DNA of 64,000 bases from Brachybacterium avium (GTDB taxonomy: Bacteria; Actinomycetota; Actinomycetes; Actinomycetales; Dermabacteraceae). Of the stretch, positions 1-8,570 are shown in pieces; within the stretch, counting starts at the first letter, position 1, and every line of letters starts with the position of its first letter. The notes under the pieces were generated by a model. It worked only from the letters and a program-made list of their open reading frames with translations, had not been told where the DNA came from and made no database searches. Location: positions 2,046,001 to 2,110,000 of the forward strand of contig NZ_CP022316.1 of assembly GCF_002216795.1 (NCBI RefSeq). The letters run 5' to 3'. A program made the position numbers and the translations under genes.

Positions 1-24
1 GGCGCCTGAGCGGGCACCCCGGGC

Positions 25-429
25 TCAGGCTTCGCGCCGCTCGGCCTCCTGCAGCTCCATCAGCTCGGCCGCGGTGGCGCGGGGCCGGACCGCCTCGCCG
101 ACCAGCACCAGCGGCAGGACCTCGGCGCCGCCGTGCTCGGCCAGCAGCTGCTGGGCCTGCGCGTCGCGATGCACGTTCACCCACACCACGTCCTCGCGCG
201 GCGAACGGAACGCGACCTGGAGCCGCGAGGAGCGCGGATCGCCCGGCGCCCACAGCACGATCGCGGTGCCCACCTCGCGCTGCGCCAAGGCGGTGGCCAG
301 GGGCGTGTGCTCCCCGGCCCGCAGCGGACTGGTCCAGTACGCCATGAACAGCGAGAACAGGGCGACCGCCACGGCGCCTATCCACTGCTCGGCCAGGATC
401 AGCACGACGGCCAGCAGCAGGCCGCCCAC
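25..429 (-). CDS. Small membrane protein with degenerate thioredoxin/glutaredoxin-like domain
   Basis: 134 aa from a GTG start, the only usable start in this frame. Residues 1-40 are hydrophobic and form one or two membrane segments; the rest is a soluble domain. It has the outline of a glutaredoxin/thioredoxin fold: a strand (AIVLWAPGD), a helix, a second strand (VVWVNVHRD) and a proline-containing LPLVLVG stretch like the cis-Pro loop. The usual CxxC is replaced by PGDPRSS and the protein has no cysteine at all, so classical thiol-disulfide chemistry is not possible. It lies 86 bp downstream of the LysR gene on the same strand and may be co-transcribed. The GTG falls at the edge of the membrane segment, so the true start could be a non-canonical codon slightly upstream. 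Function unknown; the fold assignment is inference. Confidence 0.55.
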   Translation of the reverse strand: MGGLLLAVVLILAEQWIGAVAVALFSLFMAYWTSPLRAGEHTPLATALAQREVGTAIVLWAPGDPRSSRLQVAFRSPREDVVWVNVHRDAQAQQLLAEHGGAEVLPLVLVGEAVRPRATAAELMELQEAERREA

Positions 430-515
430 CAGCAGCAGGGCGGGTCGGAGCCAGGCTCGAGCCGGGACCCGTGCGGGTCGCGAACTCTGGCCGCCCGTGC
501 TCGGCTCGTCGGCGC

Positions 516-1430
516 TCAGATCATCACCGCCGTGGCCAGGCGCTCGGTGGTCTCGGCCACCAGCGCATCGCGCAGGGCGCCCACGGCCGGGATGGCCAGT
601 GCGCCGCGCCGGTTCAGCAGGCCGATCATCCGGTTGTCCAGGTCCGGGATCGCCCGCACCACCACATCGGCCGACGGCGCCGCCTCCAGGGCGGTCTCCG
701 GCATCAGCGCCACCCCGCCGCCGTGCATGATCAGCTGCTGGACCACGATCGTGTCATCGGTGGAGTGGCGCACCTGCGGGGAGAAGCCCGCCCGACGCGC
801 GCTGGAGAGCAGGTTCGCGCGGCAGCGCTCGCAGCCCGCGATCCAGGGATCCTTCGCGAGGTCGCCGAGGGTGAGGTCGGGGTCCTCGGCCAAGGGGTGG
901 TCGCGCGGCAGCACCGCCATCACCCGGTCCTCCATCAGCGCGGTCCACTCCAGGGTGCCCTCGTCCCCGATGTCGGAGCAGGGGTAGCGGAACACCAGAG
1001 CGAGATCGAGTTCGCCCTCGCGCAGCGCGATCACCGCGTCCGGCGGCTCGAGCTCGGAGAAGGTGACGTCCAGCTCCGGCGCCGTCTCGGTCAGCCGGTT
1101 CAGCACGGGTGGCAGCAGCATCGCCGCGGCCGACGGGAAGGTCCCGAACTTCACCGTGCCGCGGCGCAGGGCGGTGATGTCGGCGAGCTCCTCCTCGGCG
1201 GCGTGCAGCTGCGCCGCGATCGCCTCGGCATGGGCGGCGAGCCGGCTGCCGGCCTCCGTCGGCGTGATCCCGGCGGAGGAGCGCAGCAGCAGCTGCGTGC
1301 CCACCTCCTTCTCCAGCGCCGCGAGGTGCTGGGAGACCGCAGGCTGGGTCCAGCCCAGCTCGCGGGCGCCGGCGCCGATCGAGCCGTTGCGCACCACGGT
1401 GCGGAAGATGAGCAGGCGACGAGGATCCAT
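516..1430 (-). CDS. LysR family transcriptional regulator
   Basis: 304 aa, full length for the family. Residues 1-60 form the winged helix-turn-helix (recognition helix around TQPAVSQHLAALE, residues 28-40). The remainder is the two-lobed effector-binding domain. Family members usually regulate a neighbouring gene and themselves in response to a small molecule. The neighbours here are the cysteine-less redox-fold protein downstream and the VOC/AraC pair upstream, and none points clearly to a ligand. The start is ATG at 1430; a TACCAT hexamer lies exactly six bases upstream with no Shine-Dalgarno, so the transcript is probably leaderless. Confidence 0.9.
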   Translation of the reverse strand: MDPRRLLIFRTVVRNGSIGAGARELGWTQPAVSQHLAALEKEVGTQLLLRSSAGITPTEAGSRLAAHAEAIAAQLHAAEEELADITALRRGTVKFGTFPSAAAMLLPPVLNRLTETAPELDVTFSELEPPDAVIALREGELDLALVFRYPCSDIGDEGTLEWTALMEDRVMAVLPRDHPLAEDPDLTLGDLAKDPWIAGCERCRANLLSSARRAGFSPQVRHSTDDTIVVQQLIMHGGGVALMPETALEAAPSADVVVRAIPDLDNRMIGLLNRRGALAIPAVGALRDALVAETTERLATAVMI

Positions 1431-1436
1431 GCCCCC

Positions 1437-1442
1437 ATGGTA
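1437..1442 (-). promoter_or_regulatory. Probable -10 box of the LysR gene (leaderless)
   Basis: TACCAT on the minus strand, followed by six bases and the ATG at 1430. No purine-rich ribosome binding site lies between. The geometry matches several other genes here (TANNNT, six bases, start codon) and places transcription initiation at or next to the start codon. Confidence 0.5.
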
Positions 1443-1497
1443 GGCGCAGGTGGCAAGCCAGGCTTATGGGTTCGGGCACACCGCTCCGGTGCCGGGA

Positions 1498-1944
1498 TCA
1501 GGGTGTGGTGGCGGCAGGCTCCCCCGGATAGGTGCCGATGCTCCACAGGTTCCCCTCCGGGGAGGCGATCGTGACGTCCCGGCCTCCGTGCTCCGGTGCG
1601 CGCAGCGGCTGCACGATCCGGGCCCCGGCGCCCTTCGCGCGCTCGACGAGGGCGTCGAGCTCGGCGTCATCGATCACCAGGTAGGCGCCGAGCGTGCCGG
1701 GCTCACGCCGGTACTCGCCGTCGGGCTTGTGGGTGCCGAGCATGACCGCGCCGCCGCCGGGCCAGTCCAGCTGGGCGTGCGCGATGGCCTCGCCCTCTCC
1801 AGGGACCACCAGGGTCTCGACGAATCCGAGCACCTCGCACAGGAAGCGGATCTCGCCGCGGGCGTCGAGGGCCTGGAAGGCGGGGAAGACGCCGACGTGG
1901 GGCTCGGGGCTGTTGGTGGTGTGCGGGCTGCCGGTGGTGTCCAT
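1498..1944 (-). CDS. VOC (glyoxalase/bleomycin resistance-like) family protein
   Basis: 148 aa with the two beta-alpha-beta-beta-beta halves of the vicinal oxygen chelate fold. The first half runs through VFPAFQALDARGEIRFL; the second contains DVTIASPEGNLWSIGTY, the usual C-terminal GN-W strand. It resembles the PhnB/YciE-like VOC group whose substrates are mostly unknown. Its ATG lies three bases after the stop of the AraC gene, so the two are very likely one operon and the AraC protein may control it. Enzymatic or binding role cannot be decided from sequence. Confidence 0.8.
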   Translation of the reverse strand: MDTTGSPHTTNSPEPHVGVFPAFQALDARGEIRFLCEVLGFVETLVVPGEGEAIAHAQLDWPGGGAVMLGTHKPDGEYRREPGTLGAYLVIDDAELDALVERAKGAGARIVQPLRAPEHGGRDVTIASPEGNLWSIGTYPGEPAATTP

Positions 1945-1947
1945 GGC

Positions 1948-2856
1948 TCAATCCTGCGCCGTGCCGTGGCCGCCGGCTTGAAGGTTTCGGCGCTCCTCGC
2001 AGATCCACCGGCTCGGAGTCGTGCCCGTGAAGCGGCCGAACTCCCGGGTCAGGTGGGCGTGGTCCGCGTAACCGCACTCCGCGGCGATACCCGACAGGTC
2101 CGGGGAGCGCCCGGCGTGGACGGCGCCGGCGATCCTCCCCAGTGCGGCCTCGAACCGGGCGAGCCGGGCCGCGCTCTTGGGCCCGATCCCGAACTCGCGG
2201 GTGAACTCGGTGCGCAGCTGCCGCGGGGAGAGCAGCACCCGGCGGGCGAGGGCCTCCACCGCGATCCGGCCGCGGGAGGTGAGCAGCAGGCGCCACGCCT
2301 CGGCGAGCTCCGGGCGGAGCTGCCCGGCTCCGGCCGGCGCGGCATCGCACCGGGCGCGGAAGTCGCCGGCGATCCGCTCCAGGCGCTCCGGCCCTGCGGC
2401 CATCCCGCCGATCTGCTCCCACAGGTCCCGCCCGGCGCGGCCCAGCACCGCAGCGCCGTCGAAGCCGCCGACGAGATCGGCGGCCCGCACCCCGCACAGC
2501 AACCGAGCAGCGCACGGATCGAGCTGCAGCTGGATGCCCTCCTGGTGCGTGGGCTGCTCGATGAGCACCGGCGCGGTGTGCAGACCGGCCAGGACCAGTT
2601 CCGCCCGCGGTCCGAGGATCGCCCCGTCCTCAGGACGGATCCCGGGGGCCGCCCCGGCGGCGGCGATCTCCTGCAAGCCCACCACCGGGCCGTCCAGGCT
2701 GAAGATCGTGGTGAGAGTGGTGCTCGGCAGGCCGCGGTGCACCCCCGGCTCCAGGCCACTGGCCCGGTAGATCGAGCCGCTGCGCACGCCGGGCACCGCA
2801 CCGTGCGCCACGCTGGTGAACTCGAGCGTGGCGGGCGGCGCGGCCGGGGTACTCAC
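1948..2856 (-). CDS. AraC family transcriptional regulator
   Basis: 302 aa from a GTG start. The N-terminal ~190 residues are a cupin-like sensor region (DUF6597-like AraC type). The C-terminal ~100 residues carry the two helix-turn-helix units: first around ARRVLLSPRQLRTEF, second around AAECGYADHAHLTREFGRF followed by GTTPSRW, the classical AraC signature. It is the first gene of a two-gene operon with the VOC protein (3-bp gap). AraC proteins of this type often control a linked detoxification gene. The start codon has no clear ribosome binding site. Confidence 0.88.
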   Translation of the reverse strand: MSTPAAPPATLEFTSVAHGAVPGVRSGSIYRASGLEPGVHRGLPSTTLTTIFSLDGPVVGLQEIAAAGAAPGIRPEDGAILGPRAELVLAGLHTAPVLIEQPTHQEGIQLQLDPCAARLLCGVRAADLVGGFDGAAVLGRAGRDLWEQIGGMAAGPERLERIAGDFRARCDAAPAGAGQLRPELAEAWRLLLTSRGRIAVEALARRVLLSPRQLRTEFTREFGIGPKSAARLARFEAALGRIAGAVHAGRSPDLSGIAAECGYADHAHLTREFGRFTGTTPSRWICEERRNLQAGGHGTAQD

Positions 2857-3007
2857 CCTGACAGCCTGGCCGCGATCACCGCGCCGGGCAAGAGGGGGCT
2901 CGTCGGCTCATCGCTGGCCGCTGCTCCCGCGCGGCGGGCAGACGCGTGCTGGAACCGGTGCGAGGCCCCATCATCGGTCCCCAGCGTGCACTTGTCGGCC
3001 TCGAGAC

Positions 3008-3026
3008 CGAGCAGAGCGGCTGCTCG
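3008..3026 (-). terminator. Hairpin directly after the monooxygenase stop codon
   Basis: Seven-base perfect inverted repeat CGAGCAG / CTGCTCG with a five-base loop, starting one base after the end of the LLM oxidoreductase gene and without a T-run. It may end the transporter/monooxygenase transcript before the AraC promoter region. The rest of 2857-3007 shows nothing recognisable. Confidence 0.4.
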
Positions 3027-4391
3027 TCACCCCACCGGCAGCCCCAGGTTCTCCCGCAGCGTCGAGCCGGCGTACTCGGCCGGATACACGCCGCGCTCCT
3101 GCAGGCGAGGGACCAGCTCGTCCACGATGTCGTCGAGACCGGAGGGGATCAGCCAGGGGGTGATGTTCAGCCCGTCGATCGCTCCCAGCCGGGCGAACTC
3201 CACCAGACGGTCGGCGACCGTGTCGTAGCTGCCGGTGAAGGTGCCGCGGCGGGCCCCGGCCCGCGCCCGCGCGAACTCGAGGATCGACTGGCCCTTCTCC
3301 GCGGCCTCCTCGCGCCAGGTACGGGTGAGCTGCTCGGCGTCGGCGAACTGGAAGCCGGCCCCGCGGGTCACCCCCGATTCGACCACCTCCGGCGGCACAT
3401 CCGGCAGCGGACCATCGGGATCGAACGCCGACAGGTCCCGGCCCCAGTACTGCTCGAGCAGCGCCAGCGCCTGCTCCGGGCCGATCTGCTGGTCCCGCAC
3501 CCAGCGCACCTTCTCCGCGGCCTCCGCCTCGGTGGCGGCCAGGATGATCTCGGCCCCGGGCAGGATCTTCACGCTCCCGGGATCACGACCCGCGGCGAGG
3601 GTCCGTTCGACGATGCCGCGACGGAAATCGACCGCGGCCTCGAGCGTGCCGTGCGGGGAGAAGACGACGTCCGCGGTGCGGGCGGCGAAGTCCTGTCCCG
3701 CCGGGGAGGCCCCGGCCTGGAACAGCACCGGACGCCCCTGCGCCGAGGCAGGCAGATCGCCGTGGGCGCGCACCGCGTAGTGGGCACCGTCGTGCGCGAT
3801 CTGCTCCCCGCGCCAGAACTGCTCGGCGACCCGCACGAACGCCTCGGCATGCACATACCGGTCAGCATGGTCGAGGTAGCCGCCGCGGCGGAAGTTCTCC
3901 CCGGTCCAGGCGTTGTCGGTGGTGACGACGTTCCAGCCGGCCCGGCCCCCGGAGAGCAGGTCGAGGGTCTGCAGGCGTCGGGCGAGGTCGACCGGATCGT
4001 TGAAGGTGGTGTTCTGGGTGGCGACCAGCCCGATGCGCTCCGTGACGCCGGCCAGCGCCGCGAGCAGGGTCTGCGCATCGGGACGACCGGCCACGTCCAG
4101 CTCGAAGGGGACCCCGCGGTGCTCCCGCAGCCGCAGCCCCTCCCCGAGGAAGAACGCCGCGAACCGCCCGCGCTCGGCGGTGCGCGCCAGTGCCTCGAAC
4201 GATTCCCATGCCACCTGGTCCCCGCTGGCAGGCAGGCGCCAGATGGTCGAGGAGTTCACGCCCTGGAAGAACACGCCGAAGGCGAGCTGCCCGGTGGGGG
4301 CGTGGGCGGGGTGGAGCGGATGCGCGGCCGGGCCGGTGGCCAGGGCGGCGGCCTCCGGGGAGAGCGGTGCCTGCGTGTGGGCGGTGGTCAT
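3027..4391 (-). CDS. LLM class flavin-dependent monooxygenase (NtaA/SnaA/DszA family)
   Basis: 454 aa. The start is ATG at 4391, which overlaps the preceding stop as ATGA. Recognisable family blocks are FGVFFQG near the N-terminus, GRFAAFFLGEGL, the NTTFNDPVDLARRLQTLD region, GGRAGWNVVT followed by NFRRGGYL, and RPVLFQAGASPAGQDFAA, which together define the NtaA/SnaA/DszA branch of bacterial luciferase-like enzymes. These use reduced FMN and oxygen to oxidise sulfur compounds, amines or chelates, often opening C-S or C-N bonds. It ends the operon ABC binding protein - LLM2 - LLM1. Context suggests an organosulfur substrate, as in the B. subtilis ytmI operon, where a related enzyme (YtnJ/CmoJ) acts with a cystine-type transporter. 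The substrate is inferred, not shown. Confidence 0.88.
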   Translation of the reverse strand: MTTAHTQAPLSPEAAALATGPAAHPLHPAHAPTGQLAFGVFFQGVNSSTIWRLPASGDQVAWESFEALARTAERGRFAAFFLGEGLRLREHRGVPFELDVAGRPDAQTLLAALAGVTERIGLVATQNTTFNDPVDLARRLQTLDLLSGGRAGWNVVTTDNAWTGENFRRGGYLDHADRYVHAEAFVRVAEQFWRGEQIAHDGAHYAVRAHGDLPASAQGRPVLFQAGASPAGQDFAARTADVVFSPHGTLEAAVDFRRGIVERTLAAGRDPGSVKILPGAEIILAATEAEAAEKVRWVRDQQIGPEQALALLEQYWGRDLSAFDPDGPLPDVPPEVVESGVTRGAGFQFADAEQLTRTWREEAAEKGQSILEFARARAGARRGTFTGSYDTVADRLVEFARLGAIDGLNITPWLIPSGLDDIVDELVPRLQERGVYPAEYAGSTLRENLGLPVG

Positions 4392-5347
4392 GCGGACTCC
4401 TCGCGGATCTGGCGGGCGCGGTCGCTGCGCCGCGCAGGGTCGGGGCGGAACGGCGCGGCGGGCAGGCCGAGCCGGGTGCGGAGCGTGCGCCGCGGAACAG
4501 GGGCCGGGGCCACGAGTGCCCGGGATCGCAGCGCGGCGGCGAGCTGCGCGACGGTGCCCAGTGGGTCGGCCTCCAGATCCAGACCCACCAGGCGCACCAG
4601 CCGCACCGGGCCGGCGGATTCGATCCGGGCGGCGAGCTGTCGGGTGCGGGCCCCGCCGGAGACGTCGAGGTCCAGCGCCCGCCCGTCGGCCAGCTCCGCG
4701 GCCGTGCGCTCGCCGACGGCCGCCCGGTCCGTATCCGCGACCAGCACCGGGAGCAGCCCCTGCGGGGAGCGGGGCGTGATCGCCGGACCGCGCAGCGAGA
4801 AGGTCTCGGCCTCGATGTCGGCGTACTGAAGGCGAGCGGCGTCGACGTACACGCCGCGCTCCGTGTCGCGCACCACGGCATCCGGCGCCCAGCTGTCCCA
4901 CACCGCGCGCACGGCCGTGAGCACGTCGGCCGCCTCGCGTGCGGTCGCCTCCAGGCCGAGCACCTCTCGGCCGACGGCCGCGGGGACGGCCGGGTCGGTC
5001 TCCGCCTGCAGCAGCCACCCGGCCCGGCCATGGCTGAGGTGGTCCAGGCTCATCAGCTGCGTGGCCAGATGGAACGGCTCCACGTAGATCGCATCGGTGC
5101 GGGGCAGCAGGCCGAGCTCGCTGGTCAGCGGTGCCAGGTGGGCGGCGACGTGGATCGGGTGCAGGCCGCCGTCGCTGAGGGTGAGGGCGCCGGCGCCGGC
5201 CTCCTCGAGCCCTCGGGCGAGGCCGGCCAGGCCTGACAGCAGGGACGGGTCGGTGACCAGGTCCACGGCGAGGACGGGCAAGGGCTGGGTGGGACCGGCG
5301 CTGCGGGTCCCGGCCGACGGGGCAGGGCGGGCGACGGTGGTGCTCAC
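4388..5347 (-). CDS. Second luciferase-like (LLM) flavin-dependent oxidoreductase
   Basis: 319 aa starting at GTG 5347, overlapping the stop of the substrate-binding protein gene as GTGA; its own stop overlaps the next start as ATGA. It shows LLM features: TDPSLLSGLAGLARGLEEAGAGALTL at the N-terminus, IHVAAHLAPLTSELGLLPRT, and LATQLMSLDHLSHGRAGWLLQ (the conserved sHGRaGW segment). It is more divergent and shorter than the NtaA-type partner, comparable with the MsnO8/YtmO group. Close coupling to LLM1 suggests successive steps on the same imported compound. No flavin reductase is encoded nearby, so FMNH2 must come from elsewhere. Confidence 0.82.
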   Translation of the reverse strand: MSTTVARPAPSAGTRSAGPTQPLPVLAVDLVTDPSLLSGLAGLARGLEEAGAGALTLSDGGLHPIHVAAHLAPLTSELGLLPRTDAIYVEPFHLATQLMSLDHLSHGRAGWLLQAETDPAVPAAVGREVLGLEATAREAADVLTAVRAVWDSWAPDAVVRDTERGVYVDAARLQYADIEAETFSLRGPAITPRSPQGLLPVLVADTDRAAVGERTAAELADGRALDLDVSGGARTRQLAARIESAGPVRLVRLVGLDLEADPLGTVAQLAAALRSRALVAPAPVPRRTLRTRLGLPAAPFRPDPARRSDRARQIREESA

Positions 5348-6342
5348 GGGTTCTCCTTCGTGTGGGGGCGGGATTCGGTGAGGGCCTCTTCGCTCAGCTG
5401 CCAGCGCTCGAGGACCTGGGCGTAGGTGCCGTCGGCCATCAGGGCGTTCAGCGCTGCGGCGTAGGGGGCGGCGAGGCCGCTTCCGCCGGCGAAGGTTCCC
5501 GCGACCAGGGTCTCGTCGGGCCAGCCGGCGTTGATCCGGCCCTGCAGCTCGAAGTCGTCGCGGTGGGCGGCGATGAAGCTCAGGGAGGCGAAGGGGGAGA
5601 TAAACCCGTCCACCCTCCCGGAGCCGAGGGCGAGCAGGGTGTCGGCGTTGGTGGAGTAGTTCTTCAGCTCGGCCGGTGCCTTGCCCGCGGCCTCCAGCTC
5701 GGCGTTCCAATCGGTGAGGATCCGCTCCTGGTTGGTGGCGGCGCCGACGGCGATGACGCGGCCGCTGAGGGAGTCGGCATCCTCCAGCCAGAAATCCGCT
5801 CCCTTCCGGACCAGGAACGACATGAAGGCCGCGCGGTAGGAGGCGAAGTCGAACTTCTCCAGCCGCTCGGCGTTGACGCCGATGTTCGCGTGGACCACGT
5901 CGAACTCCCCGGCCTCGAGCTTCAGCGGCCAGTTGTCCCAGGTGGTCAGCTTCAGCTCGAACTCGAGGCCGAGCTTGTCGGCCACGATCCGGGCGATGTC
6001 GATCTCCGAGCCGATGTAGGTCTGGTTGTCATCGGCCAGGAAGGACAGCGGCGCGCTGGAGGTGCCGTTGATGCCCACCCGCAGCACGCCGGATTCGGCG
6101 ATCTCCGACGGCAGCAGCGCGGCGACCTCCTCGTCGGCGGTGGCACGGATCAGCTCCTGCGTGCCGGAGGTGTCGATGCCGCCCGCGCTCGCGCCGCCGC
6201 CGTCGGACGCCGTGGAGCCGTCGGCCCCGCCGGATCCGACGGAGGCTGCGGGCGCGGGGTCCGAGCAGGCGGCCAGCAGTGAGGCGGGCAGCAGCAGTCC
6301 GGAGGCCGCGAGGGCGCGGCGGGAGAGCAGATGACGGGTCAT
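5344..6342 (-). CDS. ABC transporter substrate-binding lipoprotein, polar amino-acid type
   Basis: 332 aa. The lipoprotein signal has basic residues, a hydrophobic stretch and the lipobox LLAAC with Cys26 as lipidation site. A Gly/Ser-rich linker and an SBP_bac_3 domain follow (LRVGINGTSSAPLSFL, IGSEIDIARIVADKLGLEFE, FDVVHANIGVNAERLEKFDF). This fold binds amino acids such as cystine, glutamate or histidine, or their derivatives. Ribosome binding site GAGGA lies seven bases before the ATG. The gene follows the ATPase gene after a 133-bp gap and is coupled to both monooxygenase genes. A cystine-like or S-substituted cysteine ligand is inferred from context. Confidence 0.9.
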   Translation of the reverse strand: MTRHLLSRRALAASGLLLPASLLAACSDPAPAASVGSGGADGSTASDGGGASAGGIDTSGTQELIRATADEEVAALLPSEIAESGVLRVGINGTSSAPLSFLADDNQTYIGSEIDIARIVADKLGLEFELKLTTWDNWPLKLEAGEFDVVHANIGVNAERLEKFDFASYRAAFMSFLVRKGADFWLEDADSLSGRVIAVGAATNQERILTDWNAELEAAGKAPAELKNYSTNADTLLALGSGRVDGFISPFASLSFIAAHRDDFELQGRINAGWPDETLVAGTFAGGSGLAAPYAAALNALMADGTYAQVLERWQLSEEALTESRPHTKENP

Positions 6343-6475
6343 GTTTGGTCCTCGAGATGGTGGTGGGGCGGCAGGTGGGCGGGCGCGGGCCGGGCGGGGC
6401 CTCGACAGCCGGCCGCGGCGAGTGGATGGGTCGGGTGCTGGCGTGTGCGCGACCTGTACGGGGACACCGGCATGC

Positions 6476-7390
6476 TCATCGCTCAGCCGCCGGTACCTGA
6501 CCCTCGGCCGACGAGGACTGCTCGCCGGTGCGGACCGTGGCCAGGAACGATCGGGTGCGCTCGTGGCGCGGCGCGTCCAGGACCTCCGCCGGAGGGCCCT
6601 GCTCGATGATCCGGCCGTGGTCCATGAAGACCACGGTGTCGGCGACGTCGCGGGCGAAGGGGATCTCGTGGGTGACGATGACGAGGGTGGTGCCCGCCCG
6701 GGCGAGGGAACGGATCACCGCCAGCACCTCCTCCACCAGCTCGGGATCCAGGGCGCTGGTGGGCTCGTCGAACAGCAGCACCTTCGGCTCCAGGGCGAGG
6801 GCGCGGGCGATCGCGACCCGTTGCTGCTGGCCGCCGGAGAGCTGGCGCGGATAGACCTGCTCCTTGTCGGAGAGGCCCACCAGGTCCAGCAGCTCCCGGG
6901 CCCGGGCCTCGGCCTCCCGCCGGGGTACGCCGAGGGCGCGTCGCGGCGCCTCGGTGATGTTGCCCAGCGCCGTCATGTGGGCGAAGAGGTTGAAGCCCTG
7001 GAACACCATGCCGATCGCGGTGCGCTGGCGCAGCACCTCCCGCTCGTGCAGCTCGTGCAGCAGGTCCCCGTCCCGGCGGTAGCCGATCACGTCGCCGTCC
7101 ACGCTGATCAGCCCCCGGGTGACGGGCTCCAGGTGATTGATCGTGCGCAGCAGCGTGGACTTCCCCGAGCCCGAGGGGCCCAGGATCACGGTCACGGAGC
7201 CGGGCGTGATCCTCAGGTCGATGCCGCGCAGCACCTCGAGCTCCCCGAAGGATTTGTGGACGCCGCGGATCTCGACCAACCCGCCGTGCGGGGCCGCGGC
7301 CAGGGTGTCGACGGCAGATTCGGCGGGGACGGAACGCTCCCCGGGCGGGGTGGGGTGATCGGGACGGTGCGGGCTGGTCAGCGTGCTCAT
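6476..7390 (-). CDS. ABC transporter ATP-binding protein, polar amino-acid type
   Basis: 304 aa, start ATG 7390 overlapping the permease stop (ATGA). An N-terminal extension of about 38 residues precedes the ABC domain. Walker A is GPSGSGKST (residues 71-79), followed by the Q-loop FQGFNLF, signature LSGGQQQR, Walker B VLLFDEPTSALD and the switch histidine in VTHE. Closest in type to the GlnQ/HisP/TcyC group. It drives uptake with the permease encoded upstream and the lipoprotein encoded downstream. Confidence 0.93.
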   Translation of the reverse strand: MSTLTSPHRPDHPTPPGERSVPAESAVDTLAAAPHGGLVEIRGVHKSFGELEVLRGIDLRITPGSVTVILGPSGSGKSTLLRTINHLEPVTRGLISVDGDVIGYRRDGDLLHELHEREVLRQRTAIGMVFQGFNLFAHMTALGNITEAPRRALGVPRREAEARARELLDLVGLSDKEQVYPRQLSGGQQQRVAIARALALEPKVLLFDEPTSALDPELVEEVLAVIRSLARAGTTLVIVTHEIPFARDVADTVVFMDHGRIIEQGPPAEVLDAPRHERTRSFLATVRTGEQSSSAEGQVPAAER

Positions 7391-8424
7391 GCGGCGGCTC
7401 CTCTCGGAGCGGGGCGGAGGCGGTCCAGACGGGCGCGCAGCGCCTGCAGCGGGGTGGGCGGCAGGGTGCGCACCGCCCCCTTGGAGTAGTGGCGCTCGAT
7501 GTAGTACTGGCCGATGGACAGCGCCGAGGTGATCACCACGTACCAGAGCGTCGCCACCAGCAGCATCGGCAGCACCTGCTGGGTGCGTCCGTAGATCAGC
7601 TGGATGGTGAAGAACAGCTCCGCATGGGCGAGCACGTAGACGATCGAGGTGCCCTTGACCAGGCCGATGATCTCGTTGAAGGCGGGCGGGAGGATCGCCC
7701 GCATCGCCTGGGGCAGCACGATCCGCAGGGAGCGGTCCCGGGCGGGGATGCCGAGGGCGCTGGCGGCCTCGAGCTGGCCCTGGTCGACCGAGAGGATGCC
7801 GCCGCGGATCATCTCCGCCGCGTACGCCGCCTGGTGCAGGCCGAGCCCGAGCACGGCCGCGAGCAGCGGGGTCATCAGATCGCTGGTGCGGGCCTCGAAG
7901 AGGGCCTGCCCGGTGAAGGGGATCCCCAGCCGCACCTGCTCGTAGAGGTAGCCGAGGTTGTACCACAGCAGCAGCTGCACCAGCAGCGGGGTGGAGCGGA
8001 AGATCCAGGAGAACGTCCAGCTCACCGATGAGATCAGAGCGGACTTCGACAGTCGCATGAGGGCCAGGGTGAGCCCCAGGCCGAAGCCGACGGTGCCCGC
8101 CAGGACGGTGAGCTTCAGGGTCTCGACCAGCCCGCGGAGGATCGACTCCGCGAAGAACCACTGGGCGACCACGCCCCACTCCCAGCGCGGGTTGGTGACG
8201 AAGGAGTACAGCACCGCGGTGACGACCAGGGCCACCCCGATCGCGAGCACCACCCGGCCCGGATGTCGGGCAGGCACCACCCGCAGGTGCGAGAGGTCCT
8301 CCGGCGGGGCCTGCCGCGGCGGGCACGGCATCTCCCGGTCTCCCGTCGCCGGGGCATGGCCGGCGGCCGGCGTGGCCTCGGGCATGCGGCGGGTGGTCTC
8401 GGGAGAGACGACGGAGGAGGTCAT
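7387..8424 (-). CDS. ABC transporter permease, polar amino-acid (HisM/GlnP) type
   Basis: 345 aa. About 70 polar residues precede the first membrane helix. Then follow the conserved LVETLKLTVLAGTVGFGLG motif that opens the BPD_transp_1 domain, FRSTPLLVQLLLWY, and the EAA-like cytoplasmic loop AASALGIPARDRSLRIVLPQA. A single permease gene implies a homodimeric channel. Ribosome binding site GGAAGG six bases before the ATG. First gene of the leftward operon; its promoter shares the 8425-8570 region with the divergent flavoprotein gene. Confidence 0.92.
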   Translation of the reverse strand: MTSSVVSPETTRRMPEATPAAGHAPATGDREMPCPPRQAPPEDLSHLRVVPARHPGRVVLAIGVALVVTAVLYSFVTNPRWEWGVVAQWFFAESILRGLVETLKLTVLAGTVGFGLGLTLALMRLSKSALISSVSWTFSWIFRSTPLLVQLLLWYNLGYLYEQVRLGIPFTGQALFEARTSDLMTPLLAAVLGLGLHQAAYAAEMIRGGILSVDQGQLEAASALGIPARDRSLRIVLPQAMRAILPPAFNEIIGLVKGTSIVYVLAHAELFFTIQLIYGRTQQVLPMLLVATLWYVVITSALSIGQYYIERHYSKGAVRTLPPTPLQALRARLDRLRPAPRGAAA

Positions 8425-8570
8425 GAGGTGCCTTCCGTGACGGGGGATGAACCGAGGATCGGTCCACGCTTGCAGTCACCGAGGTTATAAGTGAATCTAA
8501 TGGGGATGCAAGGCGAGCGCTATGACTCGTCATGGTTCGACACAGAAGCACCCAGAAGGGATCCCGACGG
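8425..8570. promoter_or_regulatory. Divergent promoter region of the organosulfur-type cluster
   Basis: Intergenic space between the leftward transporter operon and the rightward flavoprotein gene. Its only AT-rich patch, 8483-8500, reads TTATAAGTGAATCTAA and contains TTA and TAA half-sites, so it could hold back-to-back -10 elements and a regulator site. No regulator gene is linked to the cluster. I see no riboswitch fold. Assignment by position and composition only. Confidence 0.35.

Noticed and set aside
3027..5018. A longer, 663-codon version of the NtaA-type monooxygenase.
   Set aside because: The extra N-terminal part is out-of-frame reading of the upstream monooxygenase gene; the ATGA overlap at 4388-4391 marks the true start.
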